Shown here one piece after another: positions 29,721-37,959 of a stretch of DNA of 37,959 nucleotides (position 1 is the stretch's first letter; every line of letters begins with the position of its first letter). Below the pieces are notes generated by a model, which did not search any database, was not told the origin of the DNA, and saw only the letters and a program-made list of their open reading frames with translations. The position numbers and the translations under genes are program-made. The stretch comes from Limimaricola litoreus (lineage in GTDB: Bacteria; Pseudomonadota; Alphaproteobacteria; Rhodobacterales; Rhodobacteraceae): the NCBI RefSeq assembly GCF_024159025.1, contig NZ_JAMYXC010000037.1:1-37959 (forward strand), read 5' to 3'.

Positions 29721-30947
29721 TCAGCGGTCGACCTCGCCGAACACGATGTCCATGGTGCCGATGATCGCCGCCACATCCGCCAGCTGGTGGCCCGAGGCCA
29801 CGTGGTCCATCGCCTGCAGGTGCAGGTAACCCGGCGCGCGCAGCTTGGCGCGGTAGGGCTTGTTGGAGCCATCGGCCACGAGATAGACGCCGAATTCGCC
29901 CTTGGGCGCCTCGACGGCGGCATAGACCTCGCCCGCGGGCACGTGGAAGCCCTCGGTGTAGAGCTTGAAGTGATGGATCAGCGCTTCCATCGAGGTCTTC
30001 ATGTCCGGACGCGTCGGCGGCGTGACCTTGCCGCGGGCAAGGATGTCGCCCGGCTCGGCCCGCAGCTTGTCGATCGCCTGCCGGATGATCTTCACGCTCT
30101 CGCGCATTTCGGCCATCCGCACGAGGTAGCGGTCGTAGCAATCGCCGTTCTTGCCGACCGGGATCTGGAAGTCGAACTCGTCGTAGCACTCGTAGGGCTG
30201 CGCGCGGCGCAGGTCCCAGGCGAGGCCCGAGCCGCGCACCATGACGCCCGAGAATCCCCAGTCCTGGATCTCCTGCTCGCTCACCACGCCGATGTCGGCG
30301 TTGCGCTGCTTGAAGATCCGGTTCTCGGTCAAAAGCCCGTCGATGTCGTCGAGCACGTTGGGAAACTCGTGCGACCAGCTCTCGATATCGTCGAGCAGCT
30401 CGGGCGGCAGATCCTGATGCACGCCGCCGGGCCGGAAATAGGCCGCGTGCAGCCGCGCGCCCGAGGCCCGCTCGTAGAACACCATGAGCTTCTCGCGCTC
30501 CTCGAAGCCCCACAGCGGCGGGGTGAGCGCGCCCACGTCCATTGCCTGCGTGGTGACGTTCAGAAGATGCGACAGGATGCGGCCGATCTCGGAGTAGAGC
30601 ACCCGGATCAGCGAGGCGCGGCGCGGCACCTCGGTCCCGGTGAGCCGCTCGATGGCCAGACACCAGGCATGCTCCTGGTTCATCGGCGCCACGTAGTCGA
30701 GCCGGTCGAAATAGGGCAGGTTCTGCAGGTAGGTGCGGCTTTCCATCAGCTTCTCGGTGCCGCGGTGCAGCAGGCCGATATGCGGATCGCAGCGCTCGAC
30801 GATCTCGCCGTCGAGCTCGAGCACGAGGCGCAGCACGCCGTGCGCCGCCGGGTGCTGCGGCCCGAAGTTGATGTTGAAGTTGCGGATCTTCTGCTCGCCG
30901 GTCTTCGTGTCCTCGAAGCCTTTGGCGTTGATGGTCGTGCCGTCCAT
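29721..30947 (-). CDS. nuoD: NADH-quinone oxidoreductase subunit D
   Basis: The 49-kDa-type subunit that forms the quinone site with NuoB. The 408-residue protein has [13 protein letters not shown] with His32 and His36, and [13 protein letters not shown] ending in Tyr85; these match the family's quinone-site His and Tyr. It ends in the typical DIVFGEVDR. The ATG lies three bases after the nuoC stop, with AAGGGG inside the nuoC end as ribosome site. NuoC and NuoD are separate, unlike the E. coli fusion. Confidence 0.98.
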   Translation of the reverse strand: MDGTTINAKGFEDTKTGEQKIRNFNINFGPQHPAAHGVLRLVLELDGEIVERCDPHIGLLHRGTEKLMESRTYLQNLPYFDRLDYVAPMNQEHAWCLAIERLTGTEVPRRASLIRVLYSEIGRILSHLLNVTTQAMDVGALTPPLWGFEEREKLMVFYERASGARLHAAYFRPGGVHQDLPPELLDDIESWSHEFPNVLDDIDGLLTENRIFKQRNADIGVVSEQEIQDWGFSGVMVRGSGLAWDLRRAQPYECYDEFDFQIPVGKNGDCYDRYLVRMAEMRESVKIIRQAIDKLRAEPGDILARGKVTPPTRPDMKTSMEALIHHFKLYTEGFHVPAGEVYAAVEAPKGEFGVYLVADGSNKPYRAKLRAPGYLHLQAMDHVASGHQLADVAAIIGTMDIVFGEVDR

Positions 30948-30950
30948 GGC

Positions 30951-31568
30951 TTACCCCTTCGCGCCCGCGTCGCCGGCCTTGTCGTCGCCGGGAAGCACGT
31001 ATTGCGCCCCTTCCCAGGGGCTCATGAAATCGAACTGCCGGTATTCCTGCACGAGCTTCACGGGCTCGTAGACCACCCGCTTTTGCACCTCGTCGAAGCG
31101 CACTTCGGTGTAGCCCGTGGTCGGGAAGTCCTTGCGCAGCGGAAAGCCGCGGAATCCGTAATCGGTGAGGATGCGGCGCAGATCCGGGTGGCCGGTGAAG
31201 ATGATGCCGAACATGTCGAACACCTCGCGCTCGAACCAGTTGGCCGAGGGGTGCAGCTCGATGATCGAGGGCACCATCTCGTCCTCGCGCACCTCGGCGC
31301 GCAGGCGGATGCGCTGGTTCTGGTACATCGACAGGAAGTGATAGACCACGTCGAAGCGCTTCTCGCGCCCGGGATAGTCCACCGCCGTGATGTCGATCAG
31401 CGTCGAGAAGCGGCAGGTCGGATCGGTCTTGAGAAGCTCGACCACGCCGGGGATCGCGTCGGGCGTGATGGTGACGGTGAGCTCGCCGAAGGCGACCTCC
31501 CAGCCGGTCACGCAGTCGGGGCGCTTGGATTCGAGATGCGCGCCTAGGTCGTTCAGTGCCTCGCTCAT
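30951..31568 (-). CDS. nuoC: NADH-quinone oxidoreductase subunit C
   Basis: The 30-kDa-type peripheral-arm subunit, which has no cofactor. The 205-residue protein contains the family signature [20 protein letters not shown] (about 123-142) and [22 protein letters not shown] 31568 has GGGGGA six bases upstream; the longer frame adds 73 non-homologous residues. The last 15 residues are low-complexity (Gly/Asp/Ala/Lys). Confidence 0.97.
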   Translation of the reverse strand: MSEALNDLGAHLESKRPDCVTGWEVAFGELTVTITPDAIPGVVELLKTDPTCRFSTLIDITAVDYPGREKRFDVVYHFLSMYQNQRIRLRAEVREDEMVPSIIELHPSANWFEREVFDMFGIIFTGHPDLRRILTDYGFRGFPLRKDFPTTGYTEVRFDEVQKRVVYEPVKLVQEYRQFDFMSPWEGAQYVLPGDDKAGDAGAKG

Positions 31569-31596
31569 GGCGATTCCCCCGAAAAATATGGTCTTG

Positions 31597-31614
31597 GCGG
31601 GCGCAAAGGCCCGC
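31597..31614. other. Hairpin in the nuoB-nuoC gap
   Basis: gcgggc (31597-31602) pairs with gcccgc (31609-31614) around a 6-base loop, just after the nuoB stop. A T run follows only about 10 bases later on the minus strand, so it is at most a weak attenuator. Confidence 0.45.
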
Positions 31615-31620
31615 GGGGTG

Positions 31621-32510
<890 letters not shown>

Positions 32511-32550
32511 GTCGGGTCCTTTCGCGCGGGAGCTGTCGGTCGTTGCGCGA

Positions 32551-32579
32551 TCCATAAACGCCGGTCGGGGAAGGGTCAA
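32551..32579 (-). promoter_or_regulatory. Candidate promoter of the nuo operon
   Basis: On the minus strand TTGACC (32579-32574), a 17-base spacer and TATGGA (32556-32551) precede nuoA, giving a leader of about 35 bases before GTG 32510. No FNR-type box (TTGAT-N4-ATCAA) is seen nearby. Confidence 0.5.
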
Positions 32580-32600
32580 CCGAGCCTTGGTGCCCCGACC
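32563..32600. repeat. Inverted repeat flanking the nuo -35 box
   Basis: ggtcgggg (32563-32570) and ccccgacc (32593-32600) are perfect 8-base inverted arms separated by 22 bases that contain the proposed -35 box. It could be an operator, or a structure ending the upstream DUF1622 transcript. Confidence 0.45.
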
Positions 32601-32630
32601 TGCGCCCAATGCGCGCGGCGGCCCCCGTGC

Positions 32631-33038
32631 TCAGCCCGCGTTGCCGCGCAATTCGTGCTTCACCTGCTCCAGCTCGCGGTCGAGGAAGAAGGAGATGAGC
32701 GAGCGGATGATCACCAGAAGCCCGAGGAACACCAGATCCGCGAAGGCGAGGCTGAGCGCGGTGTGGATGATGTCGGACACGATGAACAGCTCCAGCCCCG
32801 CGAGGATGTAGCGGCCCAGCTCGATCCGCTCGCGGTTCATGCCCTGCACCCGCGCCGTATCGTCGCCCCGCGTCTCGGCCCGGACCACACCGACGATGAA
32901 GCGCAGCGCGCCGATCAGCAAGAGCGCGATGGCGAAGAGGTCGATGATCGCCGCGATCCATTCGAGCCCCTCGACCAGCAGGCCCAGGTGGTCGTGCAAC
33001 ACGCCGCCTTCGCTCCCGACATCCCAAATGGAGCCCAT
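32631..33038 (-). CDS. DUF1622 family membrane protein
   Basis: A 135-residue protein with three hydrophobic helices (about 28-52, 76-95 and 98-118). The layout and the strings GRYILAGLELFIVSDIIHTAL and SFFLDRELEQVKHEL fit the DUF1622 family of unknown function. ATG 33038 has AAGGAG nine bases upstream. It is divergent from creA; TTGACC (33095-33090) and TATTGC (33070-33065) could be its promoter, but the 19-base spacer is long. It lies upstream of nuoA on the same strand with a 120-base gap that holds a separate promoter. Confidence 0.82.
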   Translation of the reverse strand: MGSIWDVGSEGGVLHDHLGLLVEGLEWIAAIIDLFAIALLLIGALRFIVGVVRAETRGDDTARVQGMNRERIELGRYILAGLELFIVSDIIHTALSLAFADLVFLGLLVIIRSLISFFLDRELEQVKHELRGNAG

Positions 33039-33133
33039 CGTCACAATCTCCTTCTTGCTGGTCCGCAATACTGGGCCGCGCGGCCTTGCGGTCAATCCCG
33101 GGAACCCCCGCCTTCGCGCTGCGTTGGCCGCGC

Positions 33134-33601
33134 ATGAAACATCTATTCCGCCTGCCCGCGCTCGCCCTCGCCCTTCTCCCCGCAGCTTCGAATGCCGAGG
33201 TGGTCGGCAAGGTCGGCGTCGACTGGGTCGGCAACGACGTGATCGTCGAGGCGATTCCCGACCCCAAGGTCGAAGGCGTGACCTGCCACATCGCCTATTT
33301 CGAACGCTCGGTCATCGATCGGCTGAGCCAGGGCAACTGGTTCGAGGACCCGTCGAACGCCTCGATCGACTGCCGCCAGACCGGGCCGATCACGCTCGGC
33401 GACATCGACCGTTCGCGCGATGGCGAATCCGTGTTCCGCGAAAGCCGTTCGATCATCCTCAAGACGATCCGCATCAGCCGCATCTACGACGAGGCCAACC
33501 AGGTACTGATCTATCTCGCCCATGGCAGCGAGCTGACGCAGGGCTCGGCCAAGATGTCGCTCTCGACCATTCCGCTCTACGACACGAACGCCGCGCGGTA
33601 A
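33134..33601 (+). CDS. creA: CreA family periplasmic protein
   Basis: A 155-residue exported protein of the CreA family, whose function is not known. The signal peptide covers residues 1-21 (MKHLFRLPALALALLPAASNA). The mature part shows the family features IVEAIPDPKVEGVTC (37-51), DCRQTGPI (79-86), VFRESRSIILKTIRISRIYD and LIYLAHGSELTQGSAK. Cys51 and Cys80 may form a disulfide. ATG 33134 starts a good signal peptide, although no strong ribosome site is present. It is convergent with the phosphatase gene. Confidence 0.88.
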   Translation: MKHLFRLPALALALLPAASNAEVVGKVGVDWVGNDVIVEAIPDPKVEGVTCHIAYFERSVIDRLSQGNWFEDPSNASIDCRQTGPITLGDIDRSRDGESVFRESRSIILKTIRISRIYDEANQVLIYLAHGSELTQGSAKMSLSTIPLYDTNAAR

Positions 33602-33614
33602 CGCAGGCCGGAAC

Positions 33615-33653
33615 GCGGGCTTGAGGTGCCGGGGCTGTCAGCCCAACGCCCGC
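33615..33653. terminator. Possible two-part hairpin between creA and the HAD gene
   Basis: Outer arms gcgggc/gcccgc (33615-33620 with 33648-33653) enclose an inner gggct/agccc stem (33632-33636 with 33640-33644) that overlaps the stop of the phosphatase gene. There is no T run, so it is a weak terminator candidate. Confidence 0.35.
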
Positions 33654-34297
33654 ACCGCCGCCACCAGCTCGTCGTAATGCCCGATCAGCGCCTCGGGGTG
33701 CAGATCGGCGGTACGGTGACCATTGGGGCCGAAGCGCACGAGGATCGACGGCACCCCCGCCGCCCGCGCGGTGATGCGGTCGGTCTCGGTGTCGCCCACC
33801 AGCACGGAATACGCCGGATCGCCGCCGGCGCGTCGCACGGTTTCGCGCAGGCATTCGGGGTCGGGCTTGCGCATCTTCAGCGTATCGGCCCCCACGAGGC
33901 AGACGAAATGCTCGCGCACGCCGAGCCGGGCCAGAAGCTTCTCGGCCAGGGCCTCGGGCTTGTTGGTGCATATCGCCACCGGGTGGCCCAGCGCCTTCAG
34001 CTCCGCGATCGCCTCCATAGCGCCGGGGAACAGCGTCGAATGGCGGTCGATCTCGTCCTCGTAATAGGCCAGCAGCTTTGGGTACTGCCGGTCGACCTCG
34101 GCCTCCTCGACCTCGCCCACCCGGCTCAGGCCCAGCCGCAGCATGGCCCGCGCGCCGTGCATCGCGGTGGCGGCATCCTCGCGCGGATCGAGCAGCGGGC
34201 CGAGGCCAAGATCGGCAAAGCAGCGGTTGGCGGCGGCGATCAGGTCGCCGCTGGTCTCGGCGAGGGTGCCGTCGAGGTCGAAGATCACGGCGCGCAT
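33638..34297 (-). CDS. gph: HAD-family hydrolase, phosphoglycolate phosphatase-like
   Basis: A 219-residue haloacid-dehalogenase-type phosphatase. Motif I is VIFDLDGTLAET with Asp7 and Asp9, motif II/III the AICTNKPEALAEKLL region and KMRKPDPE, and motif IV VGDTETDRITARAAG. The cap region and length fit phosphoglycolate phosphatase, which removes 2-phosphoglycolate; related pyrophosphatases or sugar phosphatases cannot be excluded. ATG 34297 has AAGGGAG six bases upstream; the very long frame in the same register continues antisense through glmU and is not real. Divergent from glmU. Confidence 0.82.
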   Translation of the reverse strand: MRAVIFDLDGTLAETSGDLIAAANRCFADLGLGPLLDPREDAATAMHGARAMLRLGLSRVGEVEEAEVDRQYPKLLAYYEDEIDRHSTLFPGAMEAIAELKALGHPVAICTNKPEALAEKLLARLGVREHFVCLVGADTLKMRKPDPECLRETVRRAGGDPAYSVLVGDTETDRITARAAGVPSILVRFGPNGHRTADLHPEALIGHYDELVAAVRALG

Positions 34298-34356
34298 GGG
34301 CGGCTCCCTTGTAACGATGCGTAGTGGTAATTGATCGGCGCGCCGGACGCGCGGGC

Positions 34357-34384
34357 TTGTGCCCCAAGATGCGGCTAGTAGAAG
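34357..34384 (+). promoter_or_regulatory. Candidate glmUS promoter
   Basis: TTGTGC (34357-34362), a 16-base spacer and TAGAAG (34379-34384) lie 27 bases before the glmU start. Confidence 0.35.
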
Positions 34385-34411
34385 TCGGATCAAGCAACAA
34401 GAGAGGCAGAC

Positions 34412-35764
34412 ATGGGCACGGCACTGATCGTTTTGGCCGCGGGCCAGGGCACGCGGATGAACTCGGACCTGCCGAAGGTCCTGCACGAGATCGGCCAGTC
34501 GCCGCTTTTGCACCACGCGATGGCCGCCGGAATGGCGCTGGAGCCCGAGCGGTTGATCGTCGTCGCCGGGCACGGGGCCGAGGCGGTCGAGCGCGCCGCA
34601 GGCCGCTTCGACGATGGCATTGTCACCGTGCGACAGGAAAGCCAGGATGGCACCGGCCATGCCGTGCAGCAGGCGCGCGAAGCGCTGCAGGGCTTCGATG
34701 GCGACGTGATCGTGCTCTACGGCGACACGCCCTTCATTCAGCCCGAGACGCTGGAGGCGATGCTCGCTGCCCGGTCGCGGGCCGATGTTGTCGTGCTCGG
34801 CTTCGAGGCCGCCGATCCGGGTCGCTATGGCCGACTGGTGACGACGGGCGACAGCCTCGAGCGGATCGTCGAGTTCAAGGATGCCGATGAGGCCACCCGT
34901 GCCATCACCCTGTGCAACTCCGGCGTCATCGCCGCGGATCGCGACACGCTGTTCGGCCTGCTCGACCGGGTGACCAATGACAACGCCTCGGGCGAATATT
35001 ACCTGACCGACATCGTGGGTCTGGCCCGCGAGGCGGGACTTTCGGCCGAGGTGGTGCGCTGCGACGAGGCCGAAACGCTGGGGATCAATACCCGCGCCGA
35101 GCTGGCCTCTGCCGAAGCCGCGTTCCAGGCGCGCATTCGCCGCGAGCTCATGGAAGACGGCGTCACCCTGCTCGCGCCCGAGACCGTCACCTTCGCACGC
35201 GACACGGTGGTGGGCCGCGACACGGTGATCGAGCCCAATGTCGTCTTCGGCCCCGGCGTCACGATCGAGAGCGGCGCGAAGATCCGCGCCTTCTCCCACC
35301 TCGAAGGCTGTCACGTCAGCCGCGGCGCCACAGTCGGCCCCTTCGTCCGGCTGCGCCCCGGCGCTGAGCTGGCCGAGGAGGTGCATGTCGGCAATTTCGT
35401 GGAGATCAAGAACGCGCAGGTCGGCACCGGTGCCAAGGTGAACCACCTGACCTATCTGGGCGACGCCGACATCGGCGCGGGCACCAACGTCGGCGCCGGC
35501 ACGATCACCTGCAACTACGACGGCGTGTTCAAGCACCGCACCACGGTGGGCCGCGACGTGTTCATCGGGTCCAACACCATGCTGGTGGCGCCGGTGACGC
35601 TCGGCGACGGCGCGATGACGGCCACGGGCACGGTTGTGACCCACAATGTGCCCGCGGGCGACATGGCCGTGGGCCGGGCGAAACAGACCAACAAGCCGGG
35701 TTTCGCGACCCGCTTCTTCGACAAGCTGCGCGCCGCCAAGGCCGCCAAGACCAAGGATAACTGA
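34412..35764 (+). CDS. glmU: Bifunctional UDP-N-acetylglucosamine pyrophosphorylase / glucosamine-1-phosphate N-acetyltransferase
   Basis: GlmU makes UDP-GlcNAc, the precursor of peptidoglycan and lipid A, in two steps. The 450-residue protein has an N-terminal nucleotidyltransferase domain with LAAGQGTRM (8-16) and the later GDTPFIQPE and GEYYLTDI strings. The C-terminal left-handed beta-helix acetyltransferase has hexapeptide repeats and the catalytic-region strings VNHLTYLGDADIG and CNYDG. The ATG has GAGG upstream. Its stop is one base before glmS, so both are one operon. Confidence 0.97.
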   Translation: MGTALIVLAAGQGTRMNSDLPKVLHEIGQSPLLHHAMAAGMALEPERLIVVAGHGAEAVERAAGRFDDGIVTVRQESQDGTGHAVQQAREALQGFDGDVIVLYGDTPFIQPETLEAMLAARSRADVVVLGFEAADPGRYGRLVTTGDSLERIVEFKDADEATRAITLCNSGVIAADRDTLFGLLDRVTNDNASGEYYLTDIVGLAREAGLSAEVVRCDEAETLGINTRAELASAEAAFQARIRRELMEDGVTLLAPETVTFARDTVVGRDTVIEPNVVFGPGVTIESGAKIRAFSHLEGCHVSRGATVGPFVRLRPGAELAEEVHVGNFVEIKNAQVGTGAKVNHLTYLGDADIGAGTNVGAGTITCNYDGVFKHRTTVGRDVFIGSNTMLVAPVTLGDGAMTATGTVVTHNVPAGDMAVGRAKQTNKPGFATRFFDKLRAAKAAKTKDN

Positions 35765-35765
35765 A

Positions 35766-37586
35766 ATGTGTGGAATCGTAGGCGTATTGGGCACACACGA
35801 GGCGGCTCCGCTTCTGGTCGAGGCACTCGGCCGGCTCGAATATCGCGGCTATGACAGCGCCGGCATCGCCACGCTCGACGAGGGTCGCTTGGGCCGTCGC
35901 CGCGCGGTGGGCAAGCTGGTGAACCTCTCCGACAAGCTGGTGCACGAGCCGCTGCGCGGCCATTCGGGCATCGGCCACACCCGCTGGGCCACCCATGGCG
36001 CGCCGACCGAGGCCAATGCGCATCCGCATGCGGGCGCGCGCGTCGCCGTGGTCCACAACGGCATCATCGAGAACTACCGCGAACTGCGCGAGGAACTCTC
36101 CGCCCGGGGCATCGGCACCAGCACCGACACCGACACCGAGACGGTGGCGCTGCTCTGCCAGCTTTACCTCGACCAGCAGATGCCCCCGCGCGAGGCCGCC
36201 GCCGCGACCATCGCCAAGCTCGAGGGTGCCTATGCGCTGTGCTTCCTGTTCGAGGACGAGCCTGATCTGCTGATCGCCGCGCGCAAGGGCAGCCCGCTGG
36301 CCATCGGCCATGGCGAGGGCGAGATGTTCGTGGGCTCGGACGCCATCGCGCTCGGCAACCTGACCGACCGCATCACCTATCTCGACGAGGGCGACCGCGC
36401 CGAGGTGACCCGCGCGGGCGTGGTGATCTTCGACGCACAGGGCCGCGAGGTCACCCGCCCCGAAAAGCGCATCGCCCAGGCCGCGGCGCAGGTCGACAAG
36501 GCCGGGCACAAGCACTTCATGGCCAAGGAGATCGCCGAGCAGCCGCGGGTGCTGGCTGCCGCATTGGGGCATTACCTGACGCCCGAGGGCCGGATTGCCC
36601 TGCCCGAGCCGTGCATCGACTTCACCGCCATCGACCGGCTGACGCTGGTTGCCTGCGGCACCGCCTTCTACGCCTGCAACGTCGCGAAATACTGGTTCGA
36701 GCAGGTCGCGCGCCTTCCGGTCGAGATCGACGTCGCCTCGGAGTTCCGCTACCGCGAACCGCCCATGCCCGCCCGGTCGGCCGCGCTCTTCGTCAGCCAG
36801 TCGGGCGAGACCGCCGACACGCTGGCCGCATTGCGCTATGCCAAGGGCCAGGGCGCGCAGATCCTCTCGGTGGTCAACGTCACCGAAAGCTCGATCGCCC
36901 GCGACAGCGATATCGCCCTGCCAATCCTCGCGGGTGCCGAGATTGGCGTCGCCTCGACCAAGGCTTTCACCTGCCAGCTTCTCGTGCTCGGCGCGCTGGC
37001 GCTGGAAGCTGCCCGCCAGCGCGGCACGATCGACGAGGCGACGCTGGCTGCGCATCTGCAGGGCCTGCGCGCTCTGCCCGGGCTGATCGATCAGGGGCTG
37101 AGCATCGAGGCCGAATGCCAGCGCGTTTCGCGCGGCCTCGCGGAGGCGCGCGACATCCTGTTTCTCGGCCGGGGCCGGATGTACCCCCTCGCTCTCGAAG
37201 GCGCGCTGAAGCTCAAGGAAATCAGCTACATCCACGCCGAAGCTTATGCATCGGGCGAGCTCAAGCACGGCCCCATCGCGCTGGTGGACGAGCATGTGCC
37301 GGTGATCGTCATGGCACCGCATGACGAGCTGTTCGACAAGACCGTATCGAACATGCAGGAGGTGATGGCGCGCGGCGGCAAGGTGCTGCTGATCACCGAC
37401 ACCAAGGGCGCACGGATCGCGGGCGACGGCACTTGGGAGGTCATCACCCTGCCCGAGATCGACCCGCTCTGGGCGCCGATCCTCTATGCGGTTCCGGCGC
37501 AGCTGCTGGCCTATCACACGGCGGTGGCCAAGGGCACCGACGTCGACCAGCCCCGCAACCTTGCAAAATCCGTCACCGTCGAGTGA
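35766..37586 (+). CDS. glmS: Glutamine--fructose-6-phosphate aminotransferase (isomerizing)
   Basis: GlmS makes glucosamine-6-phosphate from fructose-6-phosphate and glutamine. The 606-residue protein begins MCGIVGVLG, so the catalytic N-terminal cysteine is exposed after Met removal. The class II glutaminase domain shows HTRWATHGAPTEANAHPH. Two SIS sugar-isomerase domains follow (SQSGETADTLAAL; IHAEAYASGELKHGPIAL), and the end NLAKSVTVE carries the conserved Lys601. ATG 35766 is certain from the catalytic Cys. No glmS riboswitch fits upstream, since glmU ends one base before. Confidence 0.98.
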   Translation: MCGIVGVLGTHEAAPLLVEALGRLEYRGYDSAGIATLDEGRLGRRRAVGKLVNLSDKLVHEPLRGHSGIGHTRWATHGAPTEANAHPHAGARVAVVHNGIIENYRELREELSARGIGTSTDTDTETVALLCQLYLDQQMPPREAAAATIAKLEGAYALCFLFEDEPDLLIAARKGSPLAIGHGEGEMFVGSDAIALGNLTDRITYLDEGDRAEVTRAGVVIFDAQGREVTRPEKRIAQAAAQVDKAGHKHFMAKEIAEQPRVLAAALGHYLTPEGRIALPEPCIDFTAIDRLTLVACGTAFYACNVAKYWFEQVARLPVEIDVASEFRYREPPMPARSAALFVSQSGETADTLAALRYAKGQGAQILSVVNVTESSIARDSDIALPILAGAEIGVASTKAFTCQLLVLGALALEAARQRGTIDEATLAAHLQGLRALPGLIDQGLSIEAECQRVSRGLAEARDILFLGRGRMYPLALEGALKLKEISYIHAEAYASGELKHGPIALVDEHVPVIVMAPHDELFDKTVSNMQEVMARGGKVLLITDTKGARIAGDGTWEVITLPEIDPLWAPILYAVPAQLLAYHTAVAKGTDVDQPRNLAKSVTVE

Positions 37587-37592
37587 CACGGC

Positions 37593-37617
37593 AAAGGGGG
37601 GCGCCATGCCCCCCTTT
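37593..37617. terminator. Terminator after glmS
   Basis: aaagggggg (37593-37601) pairs with ccccccttt (37609-37617) around a 7-base loop, directly after glmS. It lies between convergent genes and can act on both strands. Confidence 0.75.
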
Positions 37618-37643
37618 CACGCTTCCCGGACTGCGCGGCTCGT

Positions 37644-37959
37644 TCAGCCGCGATAGACCGTCAGCTCCGGCAGATCGGTCAGCGGCACTTCGAGAAGCCG
37701 CATCGCCGGCAGGCTGATCTCGCTGCCCGACCCGGCCGCCCCGCCCGAGGGGCGCAGCTCCAGCTTGACCGACTTGCCGTTCGCCGCCTCGACCCGGCCC
37801 TGCGTCACGCTGCTCACCAGCGGCGTCTCGATCCACAGCCCCGGATCGGCGGGAGAGCCCAGCGAGGCCACCGTGGTGCCCAGTGCCTGCTCACCGGCGG
37901 GCTTCGGCGCGGTGGTGGCCGCGGCGCGCTGCTCGGGCGTGGTGGTGTCGAGCGCCTCG
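37644..37959 (-). CDS. C-terminal part of a hypothetical protein (N-terminus outside window)
   Basis: The minus-strand frame stops at 37644-37646 and is open to the window edge, giving about 104 residues. A Thr/Ala/Pro/Gln-rich linker leads to a conserved-looking domain: LGTTVASLGSPADPGLWIET, TPLVSSVTQGRV, GKSVKLELRP, GSEISLPAMRLLEVPLTDLP, ending in ELTVYRG. From memory this resembles Rhodobacterales proteins that carry the transferred label D-galactarate dehydratase, but I see nothing enzymatic and would not assign that function. Some of these proteins have lipoprotein signals, which cannot be checked here. Confidence 0.6.
   Translation of the reverse strand, partial: EALDTTTPEQRAAATTAPKPAGEQALGTTVASLGSPADPGLWIETPLVSSVTQGRVEAANGKSVKLELRPSGGAAGSGSEISLPAMRLLEVPLTDLPELTVYRG

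Noticed and set aside
28122-31547. 1141-codon open frame on the plus strand opposite nuoE-nuoC
   Set aside because: It crosses four real genes and their gaps, and has no recognisable domain. The antisense of GC-rich genes readily gives such frames.
32511-32630. FNR/FnrL box before nuoA
   Set aside because: No TTGAT-N4-ATCAA pattern, even allowing one mismatch, could be found by eye.
35700-35766. glmS riboswitch/ribozyme before glmS
   Set aside because: glmU coding sequence ends one base before glmS, leaving no room; that ribozyme is also typical of Gram-positive bacteria.
34298-35794. N-terminal extension of the HAD phosphatase frame through glmU
   Set aside because: A strong ribosome site and the DxD motif at the ATG at 34297 mark the true start; the extension is antisense to glmU.

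Overview
The window is a 38-kb piece of a high-GC alphaproteobacterial chromosome, most likely from Rhodobacterales (Roseobacter/Paracoccaceae type). The reasons are the strong G/C third-position bias, the layout of the complex I (nuo) operon with family-specific small genes between the Nuo genes, and the birA-coaX-rnj tail after nuoN. I see no insertion sequence, prophage, CRISPR array, tRNA or rRNA. The region looks like stable core genome.

Left part (1-11,000). The 3' end of a LytM/NlpD-like gene converges on a minus-strand tatA-tatB-tatC-DUF815 ATPase unit. A WYL regulator diverges from tatA and carries two tandem operator-like sites just before its start. Then come an orphan ABC ATPase and an atypical SDR (both minus), a Hint-domain protein and release factor 3 (both plus; prfC looks leaderless), osmC (minus) and a DEAD-box RNA helicase with a repetitive charged tail (plus). 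Convergent pairs are separated by clear hairpin terminators.

Central part (11,035-32,580, minus strand). One very long apparent operon runs from a promoter near 32,565: nuoA, B, C, D, lipoprotein, nuoE, H3TH membrane protein, DUF5337-type protein, nuoF, two-TM protein, DUF5333-type protein, nuoG, lipoprotein, nuoH, nuoI, CMD-family protein, nuoJ, K, L, M, N, birA, coaX, rnj. All 14 core subunits of NADH:quinone oxidoreductase are present and intact, with all iron-sulfur ligands visible. Seven accessory genes are embedded. Three of these are exported proteins, and each has exactly two cysteines in its mature part besides any lipid-anchor cysteine. Many junctions are overlapping or nearly overlapping stop/start codons. 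Several of the remaining gaps contain compact hairpins. The operon ends with RNase J, a UUCG hairpin and a strong terminator.

Right part (32,600-37,959). A DUF1622 membrane protein lies upstream of nuoA, and creA diverges from it. A phosphoglycolate-phosphatase-like HAD protein (minus) diverges from glmU-glmS, which make UDP-GlcNAc precursors and are separated by one base. The window ends in the C-terminal part of a minus-strand gene of uncertain function.

I did not find a new defence or mobile system. The most notable points are the accessory proteins of the nuo operon, the tandem operator before the WYL gene, a possible Shine-Dalgarno-sequestering hairpin before the DUF5333 gene, and the probably leaderless prfC.
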